From Streptomyces sp. NRRL B-3428 (GTDB lineage Bacteria; Actinomycetota; Actinomycetes; Streptomycetales; Streptomycetaceae), in the NCBI GenBank assembly GCA_000721375.1, contig JOGW01000012.1:1-64000 (forward strand): a stretch of DNA of 64,000 nt, read 5' to 3'. A model generated the notes under the pieces. It did not search any database and was not told the origin of the DNA. It saw only the letters and a list, made by a program, of their open reading frames with translations. This document shows, one piece after another, positions 16,672 to 26,600 of the stretch. The position numbers and the translations under genes were made by a program. Each line of letters starts with the position of its first letter. Position 1 is the stretch's first letter.

Positions 16672-18069
16672 TCACGCAGCCACCTTCTCGGCGTTCTCCG
16701 CGGTGATCCCCTTCGTGGAGGCGATCACTGCCTTGAGCTTCTTGGAGAGCGCCTCATAGAACATGCTCAGCGGAAACTCGTCGGGAAGCACCTCGTCGAC
16801 GAGCTTGCGCGGCGGAAGGCTGGTGTCCAGGGCCTCGGGGCCCTTGGCCCAGCGCGAGCCCGGGTGCGGGGAGAGATAGCGCGAGACCAGGTCGTACGCG
16901 GCGAACCAGTGCACGAGCTTCGGGCGGTCGATGCCGGCCCGGTAGAGGTCCTCGATCTCGCCGCACAGCTGGTTGGTGATCTGCGGGGCGCGCTGCCAGT
17001 CGATGTGCAGCTTGTTGTCGGTCCAGCGCACCACGTCGTGCTGGTGCAGGTACGCGAAGAGCAGCTGCCCGCCGAGACCGTCGTAGTTGCGTACGCGCTC
17101 ACCGGTGACGGGGAAGCGGAACATACGGTCGAAGAGCACCGCGAACTGCACGTCACGTGCCTGCGGTACCCCCTCGGCCTCCAGCTTCACGGCCTCCTTG
17201 AAGGCGGTGAGGTCGCAGCGCAGCTCTTCGAGGCCGTACATCCAGAACGGCTGGCGCTGCTTGATCATGAACGGGTCGAAGGGCAGATCGCCGTGGCTGT
17301 GGGTGCGGTCGTGGACCATGTCCCACAGGACGAAGGCCTCCTCGCAGCGGCCCTGGTCGCCGATCATCTCCTGGATGTCCGCGGGCAGTTCGAGCCCGAG
17401 GATGCCGACGGCCTCCTCGGTGACCCGGCGGAAGCGCGCGGCCTCCCGGTCGCAGAAGATGCCGCCCCAGGTGAAGCGCTCGGGAGCCTCGCGCACGGCG
17501 ATGGTCTCCGGGAAGAGCACCGCGGAGTTGGTGTCGTAACCCGAGGTGAAGTCCTCGAACTTGATCCCGCAGAACAGCGGGTTGTCGTAGCGGGTGCGCT
17601 CGAGCTCGGCGAGCCACTCGGGCCAGACCATCTTGAGGACGACGGCCTCGAAGTTGCGGTCCGGGTTGCCGTTCTGCGTGTACATCGGGAAGAGCACCAG
17701 GTGCTGCAGTCCGTCGGCGCGGTGGGCGGCGGGCTGGAAGGCCAGCAACGAGTCCAGGAAGTCCGGGACCTGGCAGCCGTCGGCCACCCAGCGGCGCAGA
17801 TCGCCGGTCAGAGCGGTGAGATAGGCGGCGTCGTGCGCCAGCAGCGGAGCGAGCTGCTCGATGCCCGAAACAACCCGGTCCACCTGGGACTTGACGTCAT
17901 CGGTGGAGGGCGCACCCTCGGCGGTCAAGTCGACCGATCCGTCGGCCGACTGCCAGACCCTGAGCGTTTCGACCGCATCCTTGAGCATGGGCCAGGCCGG
18001 GTGGTCCACCACCCGGTCCGCGGGAGGAATGGTCCCCCCGATTGTGTCCTGCACAAGAATTTCCGTCAT
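16672..18069 (-). CDS. DUF6421 family protein of unknown function
   Basis: 465 residues, recognised as DUF6421, a family found mainly in Actinobacteria. No enzyme fold is clear to me. Conserved-looking blocks include LFPMYTQNGNPDRNFEAVV, LFCGIKFEDFTSGYDTNS, a histidine/aspartate cluster WDMVHDRTHSHGDLPFDPF that could bind a metal, and KLHIDWQRAPQ. There is no signal peptide or membrane segment. The ATG follows GGAGGAAG. It is the first gene of an operon with an SDR and a threonine aldolase-like enzyme, so a catalytic or substrate-handling role in the same pathway is inferred. Confidence 0.8.
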   Translation of the reverse strand: MTEILVQDTIGGTIPPADRVVDHPAWPMLKDAVETLRVWQSADGSVDLTAEGAPSTDDVKSQVDRVVSGIEQLAPLLAHDAAYLTALTGDLRRWVADGCQVPDFLDSLLAFQPAAHRADGLQHLVLFPMYTQNGNPDRNFEAVVLKMVWPEWLAELERTRYDNPLFCGIKFEDFTSGYDTNSAVLFPETIAVREAPERFTWGGIFCDREAARFRRVTEEAVGILGLELPADIQEMIGDQGRCEEAFVLWDMVHDRTHSHGDLPFDPFMIKQRQPFWMYGLEELRCDLTAFKEAVKLEAEGVPQARDVQFAVLFDRMFRFPVTGERVRNYDGLGGQLLFAYLHQHDVVRWTDNKLHIDWQRAPQITNQLCGEIEDLYRAGIDRPKLVHWFAAYDLVSRYLSPHPGSRWAKGPEALDTSLPPRKLVDEVLPDEFPLSMFYEALSKKLKAVIASTKGITAENAEKVAA

Positions 18070-18150
18070 GCCACTTCCTCCACGGGAGAACCTCGCGTAA
18101 AGACACCGTATGCATGCGAGGTTCTCCACCACAAGAGGGGCCTCGGGAAA

Positions 18151-19173
18151 TTATCCTGCGCCACCCCCGTCGCCACCGGAATTCTTCCTGTCCGTCACCG
18201 TGGCGGCGATAGCGGCGACGGCACCCGCCATCGCGGTACGGGCGTCGTCGAGGAGCTCGGAGAAGCCGAAGAATCCGTGGAACGCCTGGGGGAAGTGGCC
18301 CTCCGTGACCGGTACGCCCGCTGCCCGCAGCGCCTCGCCGTAGGCGCGCCCCTCGTCGCACAGCGGGTCACAGCCCGCGGTCACGATGTGCGCGGGCGGC
18401 AGTCCTGCGAGCTCACCCCGCAGCGGCGAGACCCGCGGATCGGCCCGCCCCTCGGGTGCGACAGCCCCGATGTACTGCTCCTCGAACCAGGTCATGTGCA
18501 TACGGCTCAGGAAATATCCCTCACCGTTCGTCTCGTACGAGGGCCACTCGCGGCTCATGTCGGTCGCCGGGTAGACGAGCACCTGCAGCGCCAGGGCGGG
18601 CCCGCCTCGGTCACGTGCGGTCTGTGCGGCCACGGCGGAGAGGTTGCCGCCCGCACTGTCACCCGCGACGACCAGCGCGTCGGGGTCGCCGCCCAGTTCG
18701 GCCACGTGGTCCGCGGCCCACAGCAGCGCGGCGTACGCGTCGTCCACGCCCGCCGGGAAGGGATGCTCGGGCGCGAGCCGGTAGTCCACCGAGACCACGG
18801 CCGCTCCCGCGCCTCGGCAGATCGAGCGCGCGATGCCGTCGTGCGAGTCGAGATCGCAGATCACGAAGCCGCCGCCGTGACAGAAGACCACGGTGGGCCG
18901 CGGGCCGGGCGCTTCGACGGGATCGGGCAGATAGATGCGTACAGGTATCTCGGGGGCGCCCGCGGGGCCCGGGATCGTACGGTCCTCGACCGAGCCGACG
19001 GCCGGGGGCTCCCACGGGGGCCTGGGATTGGCCGCCAGGACACGGCGGGCCTCGGCGGCGTCCGTGACGGTGGCGCCGATGTCGGGGAAGACGGACGTGA
19101 TCAGATCGGCCAGAACGCGGGCCTCGGGGGTGAGGCGGTCCTGCTCGGGTACGGGAACGGCTTCGGGGCTCAT
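18151..19173 (-). CDS. Alpha/beta hydrolase of the hormone-sensitive lipase family
   Basis: 340 residues. The HSL signature HGGGF (oxyanion hole) is followed by the nucleophile in VVAGDSAGGN, the acid in the ITAGCDPLCDEG region and the base in FHGFFGF. It should hydrolyse short-chain esters in the cytoplasm. ATG at 19173 follows GGAGGA. Its start overlaps the stop codon of the LLM oxidoreductase (ATGA), so the two are translated together. A Gly-rich tail (GGDGGGAG) ends the protein. Confidence 0.9.
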   Translation of the reverse strand: MSPEAVPVPEQDRLTPEARVLADLITSVFPDIGATVTDAAEARRVLAANPRPPWEPPAVGSVEDRTIPGPAGAPEIPVRIYLPDPVEAPGPRPTVVFCHGGGFVICDLDSHDGIARSICRGAGAAVVSVDYRLAPEHPFPAGVDDAYAALLWAADHVAELGGDPDALVVAGDSAGGNLSAVAAQTARDRGGPALALQVLVYPATDMSREWPSYETNGEGYFLSRMHMTWFEEQYIGAVAPEGRADPRVSPLRGELAGLPPAHIVTAGCDPLCDEGRAYGEALRAAGVPVTEGHFPQAFHGFFGFSELLDDARTAMAGAVAAIAATVTDRKNSGGDGGGAG

Positions 19174-20312
19174 CGGGTCTCCTCCGTGCGCTGCTCGCCC
19201 TGGAAGTACGGGATGACCTTCTCGCCCCACTGCCGGATGGTCTCCATGCAGGCCTCCTGCGGCACTGTGCCCATCTGGATCAGGCACATGATCTCGTCGG
19301 CGCCGGCGTCACGGAGCTGCTCGACGTAGCGGATCGCGTCGTCGGCGGTGCCGTAGGCGTGGTCCGCGTTGAACGTGGCGGTGGAGGTGGGGCGTACCGG
19401 GATGTTGTGCTCGTGCAGCCGTGCCACGACCTGCTCGGCGGCCTCGCGCATGGCGGCCGCCTCGTCGGTGCCTTCGACCACGGCCTCGTCCGGGATGCCG
19501 GCGCCCCCGTACCAGTGGCCGATGGACTGGGCGAAGAACCGCTGTCCTCGGATGCCTATGCGCTGTGCCGTCTCACGGTCGTCGAGCACGATCGTCGGAC
19601 ACAGTACGGAGAAGTGGTCGTTGACGACAGAGGAGACGAACCGTTCGCCGTCGCGCCCGGCCACCGCCGCGTCGTACGCGCTCCGCATCTCCTTGATGGA
19701 GTCGGGTCCGGCGAAGCCCATCACCAGGGCGCCGATGCCGAGTTCGGCGGCCTGGCGCAGGGTGTCGGCGCGACTGCACGCGAGGAACAGTGGCGGGTGC
19801 GGGGTCTGCTTCGGACGGGGCAGGATCGGGTGCGGATCGATGTCGATCAGCTCGCCGTGGTACTCGAGTTCGTCCTCCTGCCAGGCCTTGCCGATGATCC
19901 TGAGCGCCTCCTCGACCTCCTGCGTGGTGCGGTTCTTGTCCACGCCGCACAGCGAGGTCTCCTGTTCGGTGCCGCCGCGTCCGGCGCCGAGGTCGAGCCG
20001 GCCGCCGGAGAGCAGATCGAGCATCGCGGCGCGTTCGGCGACGCGGGCGGGGTGATTGAAGTTGAAGGGCATGCAGACCACGCCGTGGCCGATGCGTATG
20101 GTGCTGGTCTTCGCGGCGACCCAGGTGAGGAAGATCTCGGGGGCGCTCATGTGGGCGTACCACTTGAGCGAGTGGTGCTCGACGGCCCAGATCCGGTCGA
20201 AGCCCATCTCCTCGGCGTAGACGGCCTGTTCCACGCAGTCGCGGATCACCTGGTGCTCGCGCTCCACGGTCGGATCCGCCAGCTGGGCCTCGAAGATCAC
20301 GGAGAACTTCAC
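19170..20312 (-). CDS. LLM class flavin-dependent oxidoreductase
   Basis: 380 residues of the bacterial luciferase-like monooxygenase family: KFSVIFEAQ start, DRIWAVEHHSLKWYAHMSAP, IGHGVVCMPFNFNHPARVAERAAMLD (typical LLM strand) and GRLDLGAGRG. It uses FMN or F420. GTG at 20312 was chosen because CAGGAGGAACC lies just upstream. It is the first gene of an operon with an HSL-type hydrolase (ATGA overlap) and is divergent from PadR. Together the pair could oxidise and then hydrolyse an ester or lactone; that is inference. Confidence 0.88.
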   Translation of the reverse strand: MKFSVIFEAQLADPTVEREHQVIRDCVEQAVYAEEMGFDRIWAVEHHSLKWYAHMSAPEIFLTWVAAKTSTIRIGHGVVCMPFNFNHPARVAERAAMLDLLSGGRLDLGAGRGGTEQETSLCGVDKNRTTQEVEEALRIIGKAWQEDELEYHGELIDIDPHPILPRPKQTPHPPLFLACSRADTLRQAAELGIGALVMGFAGPDSIKEMRSAYDAAVAGRDGERFVSSVVNDHFSVLCPTIVLDDRETAQRIGIRGQRFFAQSIGHWYGGAGIPDEAVVEGTDEAAAMREAAEQVVARLHEHNIPVRPTSTATFNADHAYGTADDAIRYVEQLRDAGADEIMCLIQMGTVPQEACMETIRQWGEKVIPYFQGEQRTEETR

Positions 20313-20354
20313 GGTTCCTCCTGGGAGTTGGGGCCCTGGTGGGTCACCCGTCGC

Positions 20355-20375
20355 CATATGCCTAATAGCTATATG
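20355..20375. promoter_or_regulatory. Probable PadR operator
   Basis: CATAT-N11-ATATG is an AT-rich inverted repeat between the divergent LLM oxidoreductase and PadR genes, 43 bases from the LLM start and 80 from PadR. PadR proteins usually bind ATGT-N8-ACAT-like palindromes, so this is the best candidate in the gap. Confidence 0.5.
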
Positions 20376-20454
20376 ACTAGCCGTCAGGTCTCGAAGTGGC
20401 AAGGGATACGACACAGGCATTGCATCCGGAGATCGACGCCTCTTGAATGCGCGC

Positions 20455-21033
20455 ATGGCTGATCAGCACGCAACCGCGGCGGACCCCTCCTTGCCGCCCA
20501 CCGCATGGGCGGTACTCGGACTGCTCTCCTTCCCCGGTGAGCGGACCGGTTACGAGCTGAAGAAATGGGCCGACGCCTCGCTCCGCTTCTTCTACTGGTC
20601 GCCCGCGATCAGCCAGATCTACGCCGAGCTGCGGCGTCTGGAGTCCCTCGGATACGCGACGTCACGGCGTTCCGGCCCGGAGGAACCACGTACCAAACGG
20701 ACCTACGCGATCACCGACGCGGGCCGCGCCGCCCTCGCGGACTGGGCCGGCTCCGCGCAGGACGCGGGCGCCGCGGTGCTCAAGCATCCGCTGCTGCTTC
20801 GCGTCTGGCTCGGGCATCTGACCTCGCCGGAGCATCTGCGGGAGCTGGTGGCGGAGCACATCGCGCGCACCAAGGGTGAGTTGAAGGAGGTCGTGGATGC
20901 GAGCGCGCAGGCCGACGGGGTCGAGGCGTGGGCGCATCCGCAGATAGCGCTGCGCTGGACCGAGCGGCGGCTCAAGTCCGAACTGGAGCTGGCGGAGGCC
21001 ATGCTGGCCGATCTGGACGAGCTGCCTTCGTAG
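20455..21033 (+). CDS. PadR family transcriptional regulator
   Basis: 192 residues. The PadR winged helix is at about residues 15-90 (AWAVLGLLSFPGERTGYELKK; YWSPAISQIYAELRRLESLG; wing YAITDAGRAALADWA), followed by the C-terminal dimerisation helices of the Vir_act_alpha_C type (HPLLLRVWLGHL onward). It probably represses the divergent LLM oxidoreductase-hydrolase operon. ATG at 20455 was chosen; a TTG four codons earlier is possible. The coding end runs into a 13-bp tandem repeat. Confidence 0.9.
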   Translation: MADQHATAADPSLPPTAWAVLGLLSFPGERTGYELKKWADASLRFFYWSPAISQIYAELRRLESLGYATSRRSGPEEPRTKRTYAITDAGRAALADWAGSAQDAGAAVLKHPLLLRVWLGHLTSPEHLRELVAEHIARTKGELKEVVDASAQADGVEAWAHPQIALRWTERRLKSELELAEAMLADLDELPS

Positions 21034-21109
21034 GACCGTTTCGCAGGACCGTTTCGTGGGACCGTTCGGCAGGACCGCTTCGAAGGAGCGCTTCGTAGGA
21101 CCTGCGCGT
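21032..21109. repeat. Six degenerate 13-bp tandem repeats
   Basis: Units start at 21032, 21045, 21058, 21071, 21084 and 21097, with consensus AGGACCGTTTCGT. The first two differ at one base; later ones drift. The array begins inside the PadR stop codon, and the last seven bases of the PadR coding sequence resemble another half unit, so the repeat probably grew from the gene end. No function is known. Confidence 0.75.
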
Positions 21110-21219
21110 CAAGGCCTCACGGACTCGCCCACCGACGGGTGAAGCGGATTCGCGGTGCGGGGCCGCGCGGCGCTAGGACAGGGAGTCCCACCCCCACAGT
21201 CCGTCGGAGCACCGCAACC

Positions 21220-21345
21220 GTGAGTACCCGTGCCGTTCTTGTCGCCGCCGTCATCACCGGCCTCATTCTGGGCATCGCCGGGGCCCGAGCCGATGCCTCC
21301 GTTTCGCCGCGCGCATCCGGATACATCTCCGGAGCGGGCCGTTAG
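21220..21345 (+). CDS. Small exported or membrane peptide, hypothetical
   Basis: 41 residues from a GTG: VSTRAVLVAAVITGLILGIA then GARADASVSPRASGYISGAGR. It has one hydrophobic helix and an Ala-X-Ala-like signal cleavage site. GGAG lies 12 bases upstream, which is far. It ends 80 bases before the GDPD gene. It may be a real secreted peptide or chance; no family is recognised. Confidence 0.3.
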   Translation: MSTRAVLVAAVITGLILGIAGARADASVSPRASGYISGAGR

Positions 21346-21424
21346 GCTGCGGCCTGCCGCGTGGGGCGCGGGACCGCTCCGCCCGGCAGGACTGAGAGCC
21401 GCCGTCGACGGAAGCGAGTGAACC

Positions 21425-22108
21425 TTGAACTTCGTCACCATCGGTCATCGCGGAATCATGGGTGTGGAACCCGAGAACACCCTCCGCTCATTCATCTCCG
21501 CGCAGCGCGCGGGCCTCGACGTCATCGAGCTCGATCTGCATCTGAGCAAGGACGGCGCCCTGGTCGTCATGCACGACGCGGACCTGGACCGCACCACCGA
21601 CGGCAAGGGACCGATCGCCGACCGCACCCTCGCCGAGCTGCGCGAACTCGACGCGGGCCGCGGCGAGCGGATCCCGGTGTTCGAGGAGGTGCTCGACACG
21701 GTCAGCGCCCCGCTGCAGGCGGAGATCAAGGACGTCGCCGCCGCCCGCACGCTCGCCGATCTCATGCTCCGGCGCGACCTGGTCGGACGGGTCGAGGTCT
21801 TCTCGTTCCACGACGAGGCCCTCGCCGAAATCACCGAGCGGGTACCGGGCGTCCGTACGGGACTGATCGCCAGCCGCTACGGCACCGACGTCGTGGACCG
21901 CGCGGTCGCTGTCGGTGCCGGGACACTCGCGCTGAACATCCGCCGCCTCACCCTCGAGACGGTGGAGCTGGCCCGCAAGGCGGATCTGCGGGTGATCGGC
22001 TGGGTGGTCAACACCCAGGAGCACCTGCGCCTCGTGCGCGCCCTGGAACTCGACGGTGCGACGACGGACTATCCGGAGATCAAGCGCACGGGCCGCTTCA
22101 CCGCCTGA
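21425..22108 (+). CDS. Glycerophosphodiester phosphodiesterase
   Basis: 227 residues, a compact GDPD TIM barrel: IGHRGIMGVEPENTL (catalytic His and the EN pair), ELDLHLSKDG (metal-binding Glu and Asp), VMHDADLDRTTDG (second catalytic His), then QAEIKD and VIGWVVNTQE near the C-terminus. It hydrolyses glycerophosphodiesters to glycerol 3-phosphate and an alcohol. There is no signal peptide, so it acts in the cytoplasm. TTG start with GGAAG upstream. Confidence 0.92.
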   Translation: MNFVTIGHRGIMGVEPENTLRSFISAQRAGLDVIELDLHLSKDGALVVMHDADLDRTTDGKGPIADRTLAELRELDAGRGERIPVFEEVLDTVSAPLQAEIKDVAAARTLADLMLRRDLVGRVEVFSFHDEALAEITERVPGVRTGLIASRYGTDVVDRAVAVGAGTLALNIRRLTLETVELARKADLRVIGWVVNTQEHLRLVRALELDGATTDYPEIKRTGRFTA

Positions 22109-22111
22109 GCG

Positions 22112-22660
22112 TCAGGCGGCGAGCTCCTTCACGAGCAGCTCGAACTTGAGGTCCGGCCGGCGCGGGACACCGAAGCGCTCATCGCCGTACGGGAACGGGG
22201 TGAACTCGCCCGTACGGCGATAGCCGCGCCGCTCGTACCAGGCGATCAGGTCCTCGCGCTGCGCGATCACCGTCATGTGCATCTCGCGCACGTCCCACTC
22301 CTCGCGGGCGATGCGCTCCGCCTCGGCGAGCACGGACTTGCCGAGGCCACCACCCTGCAGTCCGGGGCGGACGGAGAACATTCCGAAGTACGCGGCGTCA
22401 CCGCGGTCCTCCAGCTGGCAGCAGGCCACCAGCTCGTCCTCGCGCAGGGCGACGACCAGCCGGCTGCCCTCGCTGTCGATGACCTGCCGCACCCCGTCGG
22501 GGTCGGTGCGCTGTCCGTCCAGGAGGTCCGCCTCCGTGGTCCAGCCCGCGCGGCTCGCATCGCCTCGGTACGAGGACTCGACGAGAACGACGAGCGCGTC
22601 GACGTCCGCGTGGGTCGCATCGCGGAAGGCCAGGTCACCGGCGGCGGGGCGGGTCTCCAT
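22112..22660 (-). CDS. GNAT family N-acetyltransferase
   Basis: 182 residues with the GNAT core: LAFRDATHADVDALVVLVESS, GMFSVRPGLQGGGLGKSVLAEAE (acetyl-CoA pyrophosphate loop, Q/RxxGxG/A type) and LIAWYERRGYRRTGE. The substrate is unknown. ATG at 22660 has AAAGG upstream. It converges on the GDPD gene with three bases between the stops. Confidence 0.9.
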   Translation of the reverse strand: METRPAAGDLAFRDATHADVDALVVLVESSYRGDASRAGWTTEADLLDGQRTDPDGVRQVIDSEGSRLVVALREDELVACCQLEDRGDAAYFGMFSVRPGLQGGGLGKSVLAEAERIAREEWDVREMHMTVIAQREDLIAWYERRGYRRTGEFTPFPYGDERFGVPRRPDLKFELLVKELAA

Positions 22661-22733
22661 GGGGGCTTGCCTTTCGAAAGGGTCCGTACGAGCCGGGCGC
22701 GAGCGTAACCCGTCGGCGCTAGCCTCCACGAGC

Positions 22734-23120
22734 ATGGTCCATGTACTGAGCAGCCGTGTGCTACTGCGCCCGACCCACCCCGAGCGCAGCCGCTCCTTCT
22801 ACGCAGACGCCCTCGGTCTTGCGGTCTATCGCGAGTTCGGCACCGGCCCCGAGCGCGGGACGGTGTTCTTCCTGGGCGGTGGGTTCCTGGAGGTATCGGG
22901 GCGCTCCGAGCAACCGCCCGCTCCCGGGATGCAGTTGTGGGTCCAGGTGGCCGACGCATCGGCCGCGTACGAGGAACTCCGCGCCAAGGACGTGGAGATC
23001 CTGCGCGAACCGAGGCGCGAGCCCTGGGGACTGATCGAGATGTGGATCGCCGATCCGGACGGGGTGCGCATCGCGGTGGTGGAGGTACCGGCGGATCATC
23101 CGCTGCGGTATCGGCCCTGA
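22734..23120 (+). CDS. VOC (glyoxalase/dioxygenase fold) protein
   Basis: 128 residues, a single-chain vicinal oxygen chelate protein of two beta-alpha-beta-beta-beta units: RVLLRPTHPERSRSFYADALGLAVYREF, then LWVQVADASAAYEELRAKDVEIL and WGLIEMWIADPDGVRIAVVEV with the metal-ligand Glu position. Role open: isomerase, dioxygenase or binding protein. It is divergent from the GNAT gene. No clear ribosome site. Confidence 0.85.
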   Translation: MVHVLSSRVLLRPTHPERSRSFYADALGLAVYREFGTGPERGTVFFLGGGFLEVSGRSEQPPAPGMQLWVQVADASAAYEELRAKDVEILREPRREPWGLIEMWIADPDGVRIAVVEVPADHPLRYRP

Positions 23121-23272
23121 CTCGGGGCACCGCACCCACGTCCCGCTCCGTGGATCGGATCCCTGCCGGGCGCCGCCGTCGCGATCGTCATTGTGGACAC
23201 GGATCGCTGTGAACTCGACCATAATGACAGCCAGTTCAAGAACCACGAGCCCCGCACGCGACACTCGAGACG

Positions 23273-23665
23273 ATGGGACGCATGGGTATGCATCGGCTCA
23301 ACGCGACCGCGCCACAAGGCGGTGCGCCCACCGAGCCCGGAGAGGTCACCCGGGTGGAAGTGGGCGACGCCGTTCTGTACGTGGAGGCCACGCGGATCGG
23401 CCCGGCCGATGCTCCGTCCGACGACTACGCCGACGATCTCGAGGTCGCCGGCTTCGTGCCCGATCTTTCCGGTGTGACGAGTGCCCTGTCCTCTTTCGCG
23501 GGACAGCTGAACCACGCACTGCGCCAGGCGGCTCCGGAGCGGGCCACCGTCGAGTTCGGCTGCCAGCTGGCCATGGAGTCGGGCAAGCTGACGGCGCTCA
23601 TCGTGAAGGGCAGCGCCAGCGCGAACCTGAAGGTCACTCTGGAATGGTCCAAGCCCACGACGTGA
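23273..23665 (+). CDS. Trypsin-co-occurring domain 1 protein (CU044_2847 family)
   Basis: 130 residues. The body (about 25-128) matches the small trypsin-co-occurring domain: VEVGDAVLYVEATRIG, VPDLSGVTSALSSFAGQLNHAL, then ATVEFGCQLAMESGKLTALIVKG and NLKVTLEW. In known genomes the family sits next to genes for trypsin-like proteases fused to NTPases in bacterial conflict systems, as here. It is proposed to be the substrate, regulator or immunity partner of the protease. Its TGA overlaps the GTG of the next gene (GTGA), so the products are made together. Three in-frame ATGs at 23273, 23282 and 23288 make the start uncertain. Confidence 0.85.
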   Translation: MGRMGMHRLNATAPQGGAPTEPGEVTRVEVGDAVLYVEATRIGPADAPSDDYADDLEVAGFVPDLSGVTSALSSFAGQLNHALRQAAPERATVEFGCQLAMESGKLTALIVKGSASANLKVTLEWSKPTT

Positions 23666-26600
23666 GCGCTCCGTCCCTCGAGGCGATGCTGAGCGCCGCG
23701 ACAGTGGCGATCGAGGGAGTCGCGGACCGCGGGGCCACCGCCGTCGGCACCGGATTCTTCGCGGCCCCGGACCTCGTCGTCACCTGCGCCCATGTCGTCC
23801 AGGCCAGTCCCTTCGTGGTGGGGGAATGGCTGGGCCGACGGATCGAGTTGGACGTGGTGCGCGCTCTGCATCATGACAACGGCGCCGGTCCTGATCTGGC
23901 CCTGTTGCGTCCGCGCGAGGCCGGCCTGCAACCTACTGCGCCCTGGGCTTGCCTGAACGAGGCCTACGAGATCGATGACGAGCTCTGGGCTTGGGGTTAC
24001 CCGCGGACGGCGTACCGAGCCGGAGACGCCCTGACCTTCCGTGCGGTCGGTTCCTCACGCCATCGCGGCGGCGCGGCGCTGGTCAAGGTCACCGGGGTTC
24101 AGGTGTTCGGCGGTCACAGTGGATCGCCCGTCCTGAACCGCCGTACGGGCGGTGTCGTCGGAGTCCTGCGCGGCAAGGAGCCCAGGAGCGCCGACTCCGA
24201 CGCACACCATGCCGCCCGTCTTGTCCCCGTCTCCTCGCTCCTCAACGCCTTTCCGGAAGTGACGGCGGCGCAGCGCACTGTCACCTCGTCCAACTCCGCT
24301 TGGCTCGACCTGCTGACCGACGCCCAGATCCGCAACGGGAGGTGGCGGCACCCAGGACCACTGCTGCGCCGCTACCTACGGGCCGCCGTCGACGCGGCGG
24401 ACGAGCACCCCTACGCCACGCTGTGGGAGCGGCTCACGGAAGACACCAGTGGAGTTCCGCCTCTCACGCGTGTCTACCTGCGGCAGAAGGTCGGGCAGGT
24501 ACCTCGCCAACGCCCTGTACGTACTGCCGTACCTGCGCCCTTGGCTCTTTCCGCAGGGCATCCGTCCGAGCCTCGCCCGCCGGGATTCGGAGACCGGCTC
24601 GTCGGGCCGGCCTTCGACGACCACACTGCCCCGAGGCTGGATACCGAATCGGCGGAGTCGCTACCGCTCGGACCTCAGCCCGCAGAGGACGCATTGGCCC
24701 AGATTCGCCACGCACTCGTCCTGGGCGGGCCCGGTTCCGGCAAGTCGAGTCTCCTGCGGCACCTGACCAGGCGGGCGGGCGAAGCCTGGCTCGCAGGACG
24801 GTACGCCGCGCACGTGCCGGTGCGAGTCTCCGCCGAGGCCCTCGCGGAAGGGGCGACCTTCTGTGCCGCCTTGGCCCGCGCGGTGGTCCAGCAACTGCGC
24901 CCTTGGGACGAACTGAACCTTCCTGAGGAGCTCTTCGAGGGCTACCCGCTGGAACGTGTGCCTTGGCTCGTCCTCGTCGACGGCGTGGACGAGATTCTCG
25001 ACCAGAAGAAGCGCCGGGAAGTGCTGCGGATTCTCGCGGAGCGCGGTGGCCAGGATCAGTACCGGATCATCGTCGCCAGCAGGTTCCTTCCCACAGGCGA
25101 ACTCGATGTGCTCCAGCGAGCCTCCTACCTGGACATGGAGACCTTCGAGATCCAGCCGTTCCACCCCGACGAACTGGCCGGCTTCGCCGCATCGTGGTTC
25201 CGGGCCCTCGGGACACCCACGCCGGACGAGCTCGCGGAGCGCTTCATCGAGGATCTGCGCAGCAGGCGCCTGGAGAACCTGACACGCATACCCCTGCTCG
25301 CCACCATGCTCTGCTCGGTCTACGCGCGCACACCAGGTCATGAACTGCCGACCAGACGAGCCTCGTTGTACGAGTCGTTCGTCGGTCTGCTCTCATCGAA
25401 GCAGTACGACAGCACAGACATCTACCGCCAGCTCCCGATGCGGCTTCACCGCTACGCCGGCCCGGCAGGTGCCCAGGCGGCGGAGAACCTCGTGTCCCAG
25501 CAGCGCGTGCTGCTCGAACTGCTCGCCGAGTCCGACCGATGCAGCGGCTGGACCGGGTTGGTCGACACCGCGGTGGCGGCGACGGCGGCACTGTGCCCGT
25601 CTCATCTCGACGCACACCAGTGGCGCCAAGCGCTCCTGGAACTGCTGCGACAGAGCGGGCTGTTCACCGAGTTCCGCAGCGATGGAAGTTCGGGCATTCG
25701 CTTCGTGCACCGGACGTTGCAGGAGTACCTGGCCGCCTGCCACCTGGCCGCGCGAGTCCAACCGCTCTCGCCGGAGGGGCAGGCCCTGATCGACCAGGGC
25801 AACGACCCCGATGCGGAGTCGTTCATCCTGTTCCTGTTGTCCTGCTGGCGACGCTCCGGGCAGGACGTGGGAACAGCGCTGGAGCAGGCTCTCGACCGGG
25901 ACGGAGCCATGGCCGCGGGCCTGGTACTCGCTGCCGAGCGCGATGCCGGACCACTCGACGCGGATCTCGTCGGCCGCGCCGCCCGCCTCATGAGCGACAT
26001 GGCAACCGCGACCGACGGACACCTGCGCATGGAGGACCGGCTGTGGGCCGTGCGGCGGCTCGCGGATCACGACGCCCCGTCGAGCGTGCGGATTCTGATC
26101 GGCCTGATCCGGTCAGGACGACTGAGTGACGCCTTGCTCACTCAGGCGCTCCTGACTGTGGGCGAATTGGACCAAGACGAGGCCGTCGGTGTTTCCAGGT
26201 TCTTGCTGAACGGCCGGGGCCTCAGCCGCGCCGTACGCATCTGGATCGTCATGCAGCTGACCACACTGGACAGCGAGCAGGCGTGGGAGGTGCTCGAAGA
26301 CCTCACGACGACCAGGCGTACCGACCGGGCGATGCGCGCCTGGGCCGCAGGGCGGCTGGCGTCGGTCGACGCGGTGCGCGGGGAGCGCGCGCTGACGGCG
26401 ATGCTGAGCGATCACACGGTGAGCGGTGGGACGCGGTTGTGGTTGGCGGAACTGCTTTCGACGCGGCACCGTTCACTGGCTGCCTGGGCCTTCGGCGAGC
26501 TGGCGGCCGACTCGTCGGTCGAACCACGCACCCGGGTCCTCGCGGCACGCCACCTCGCGGAGCGCGCTCCCGACCGTGCCCGTGCCCTCCTCACCGCGAT

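Noticed and set aside
14805..19329. Very long plus-strand open frames over the DUF6421 operon and hydrolase
   Set aside because: Antisense to well-supported genes; composition is that of reverse-frame shadows.
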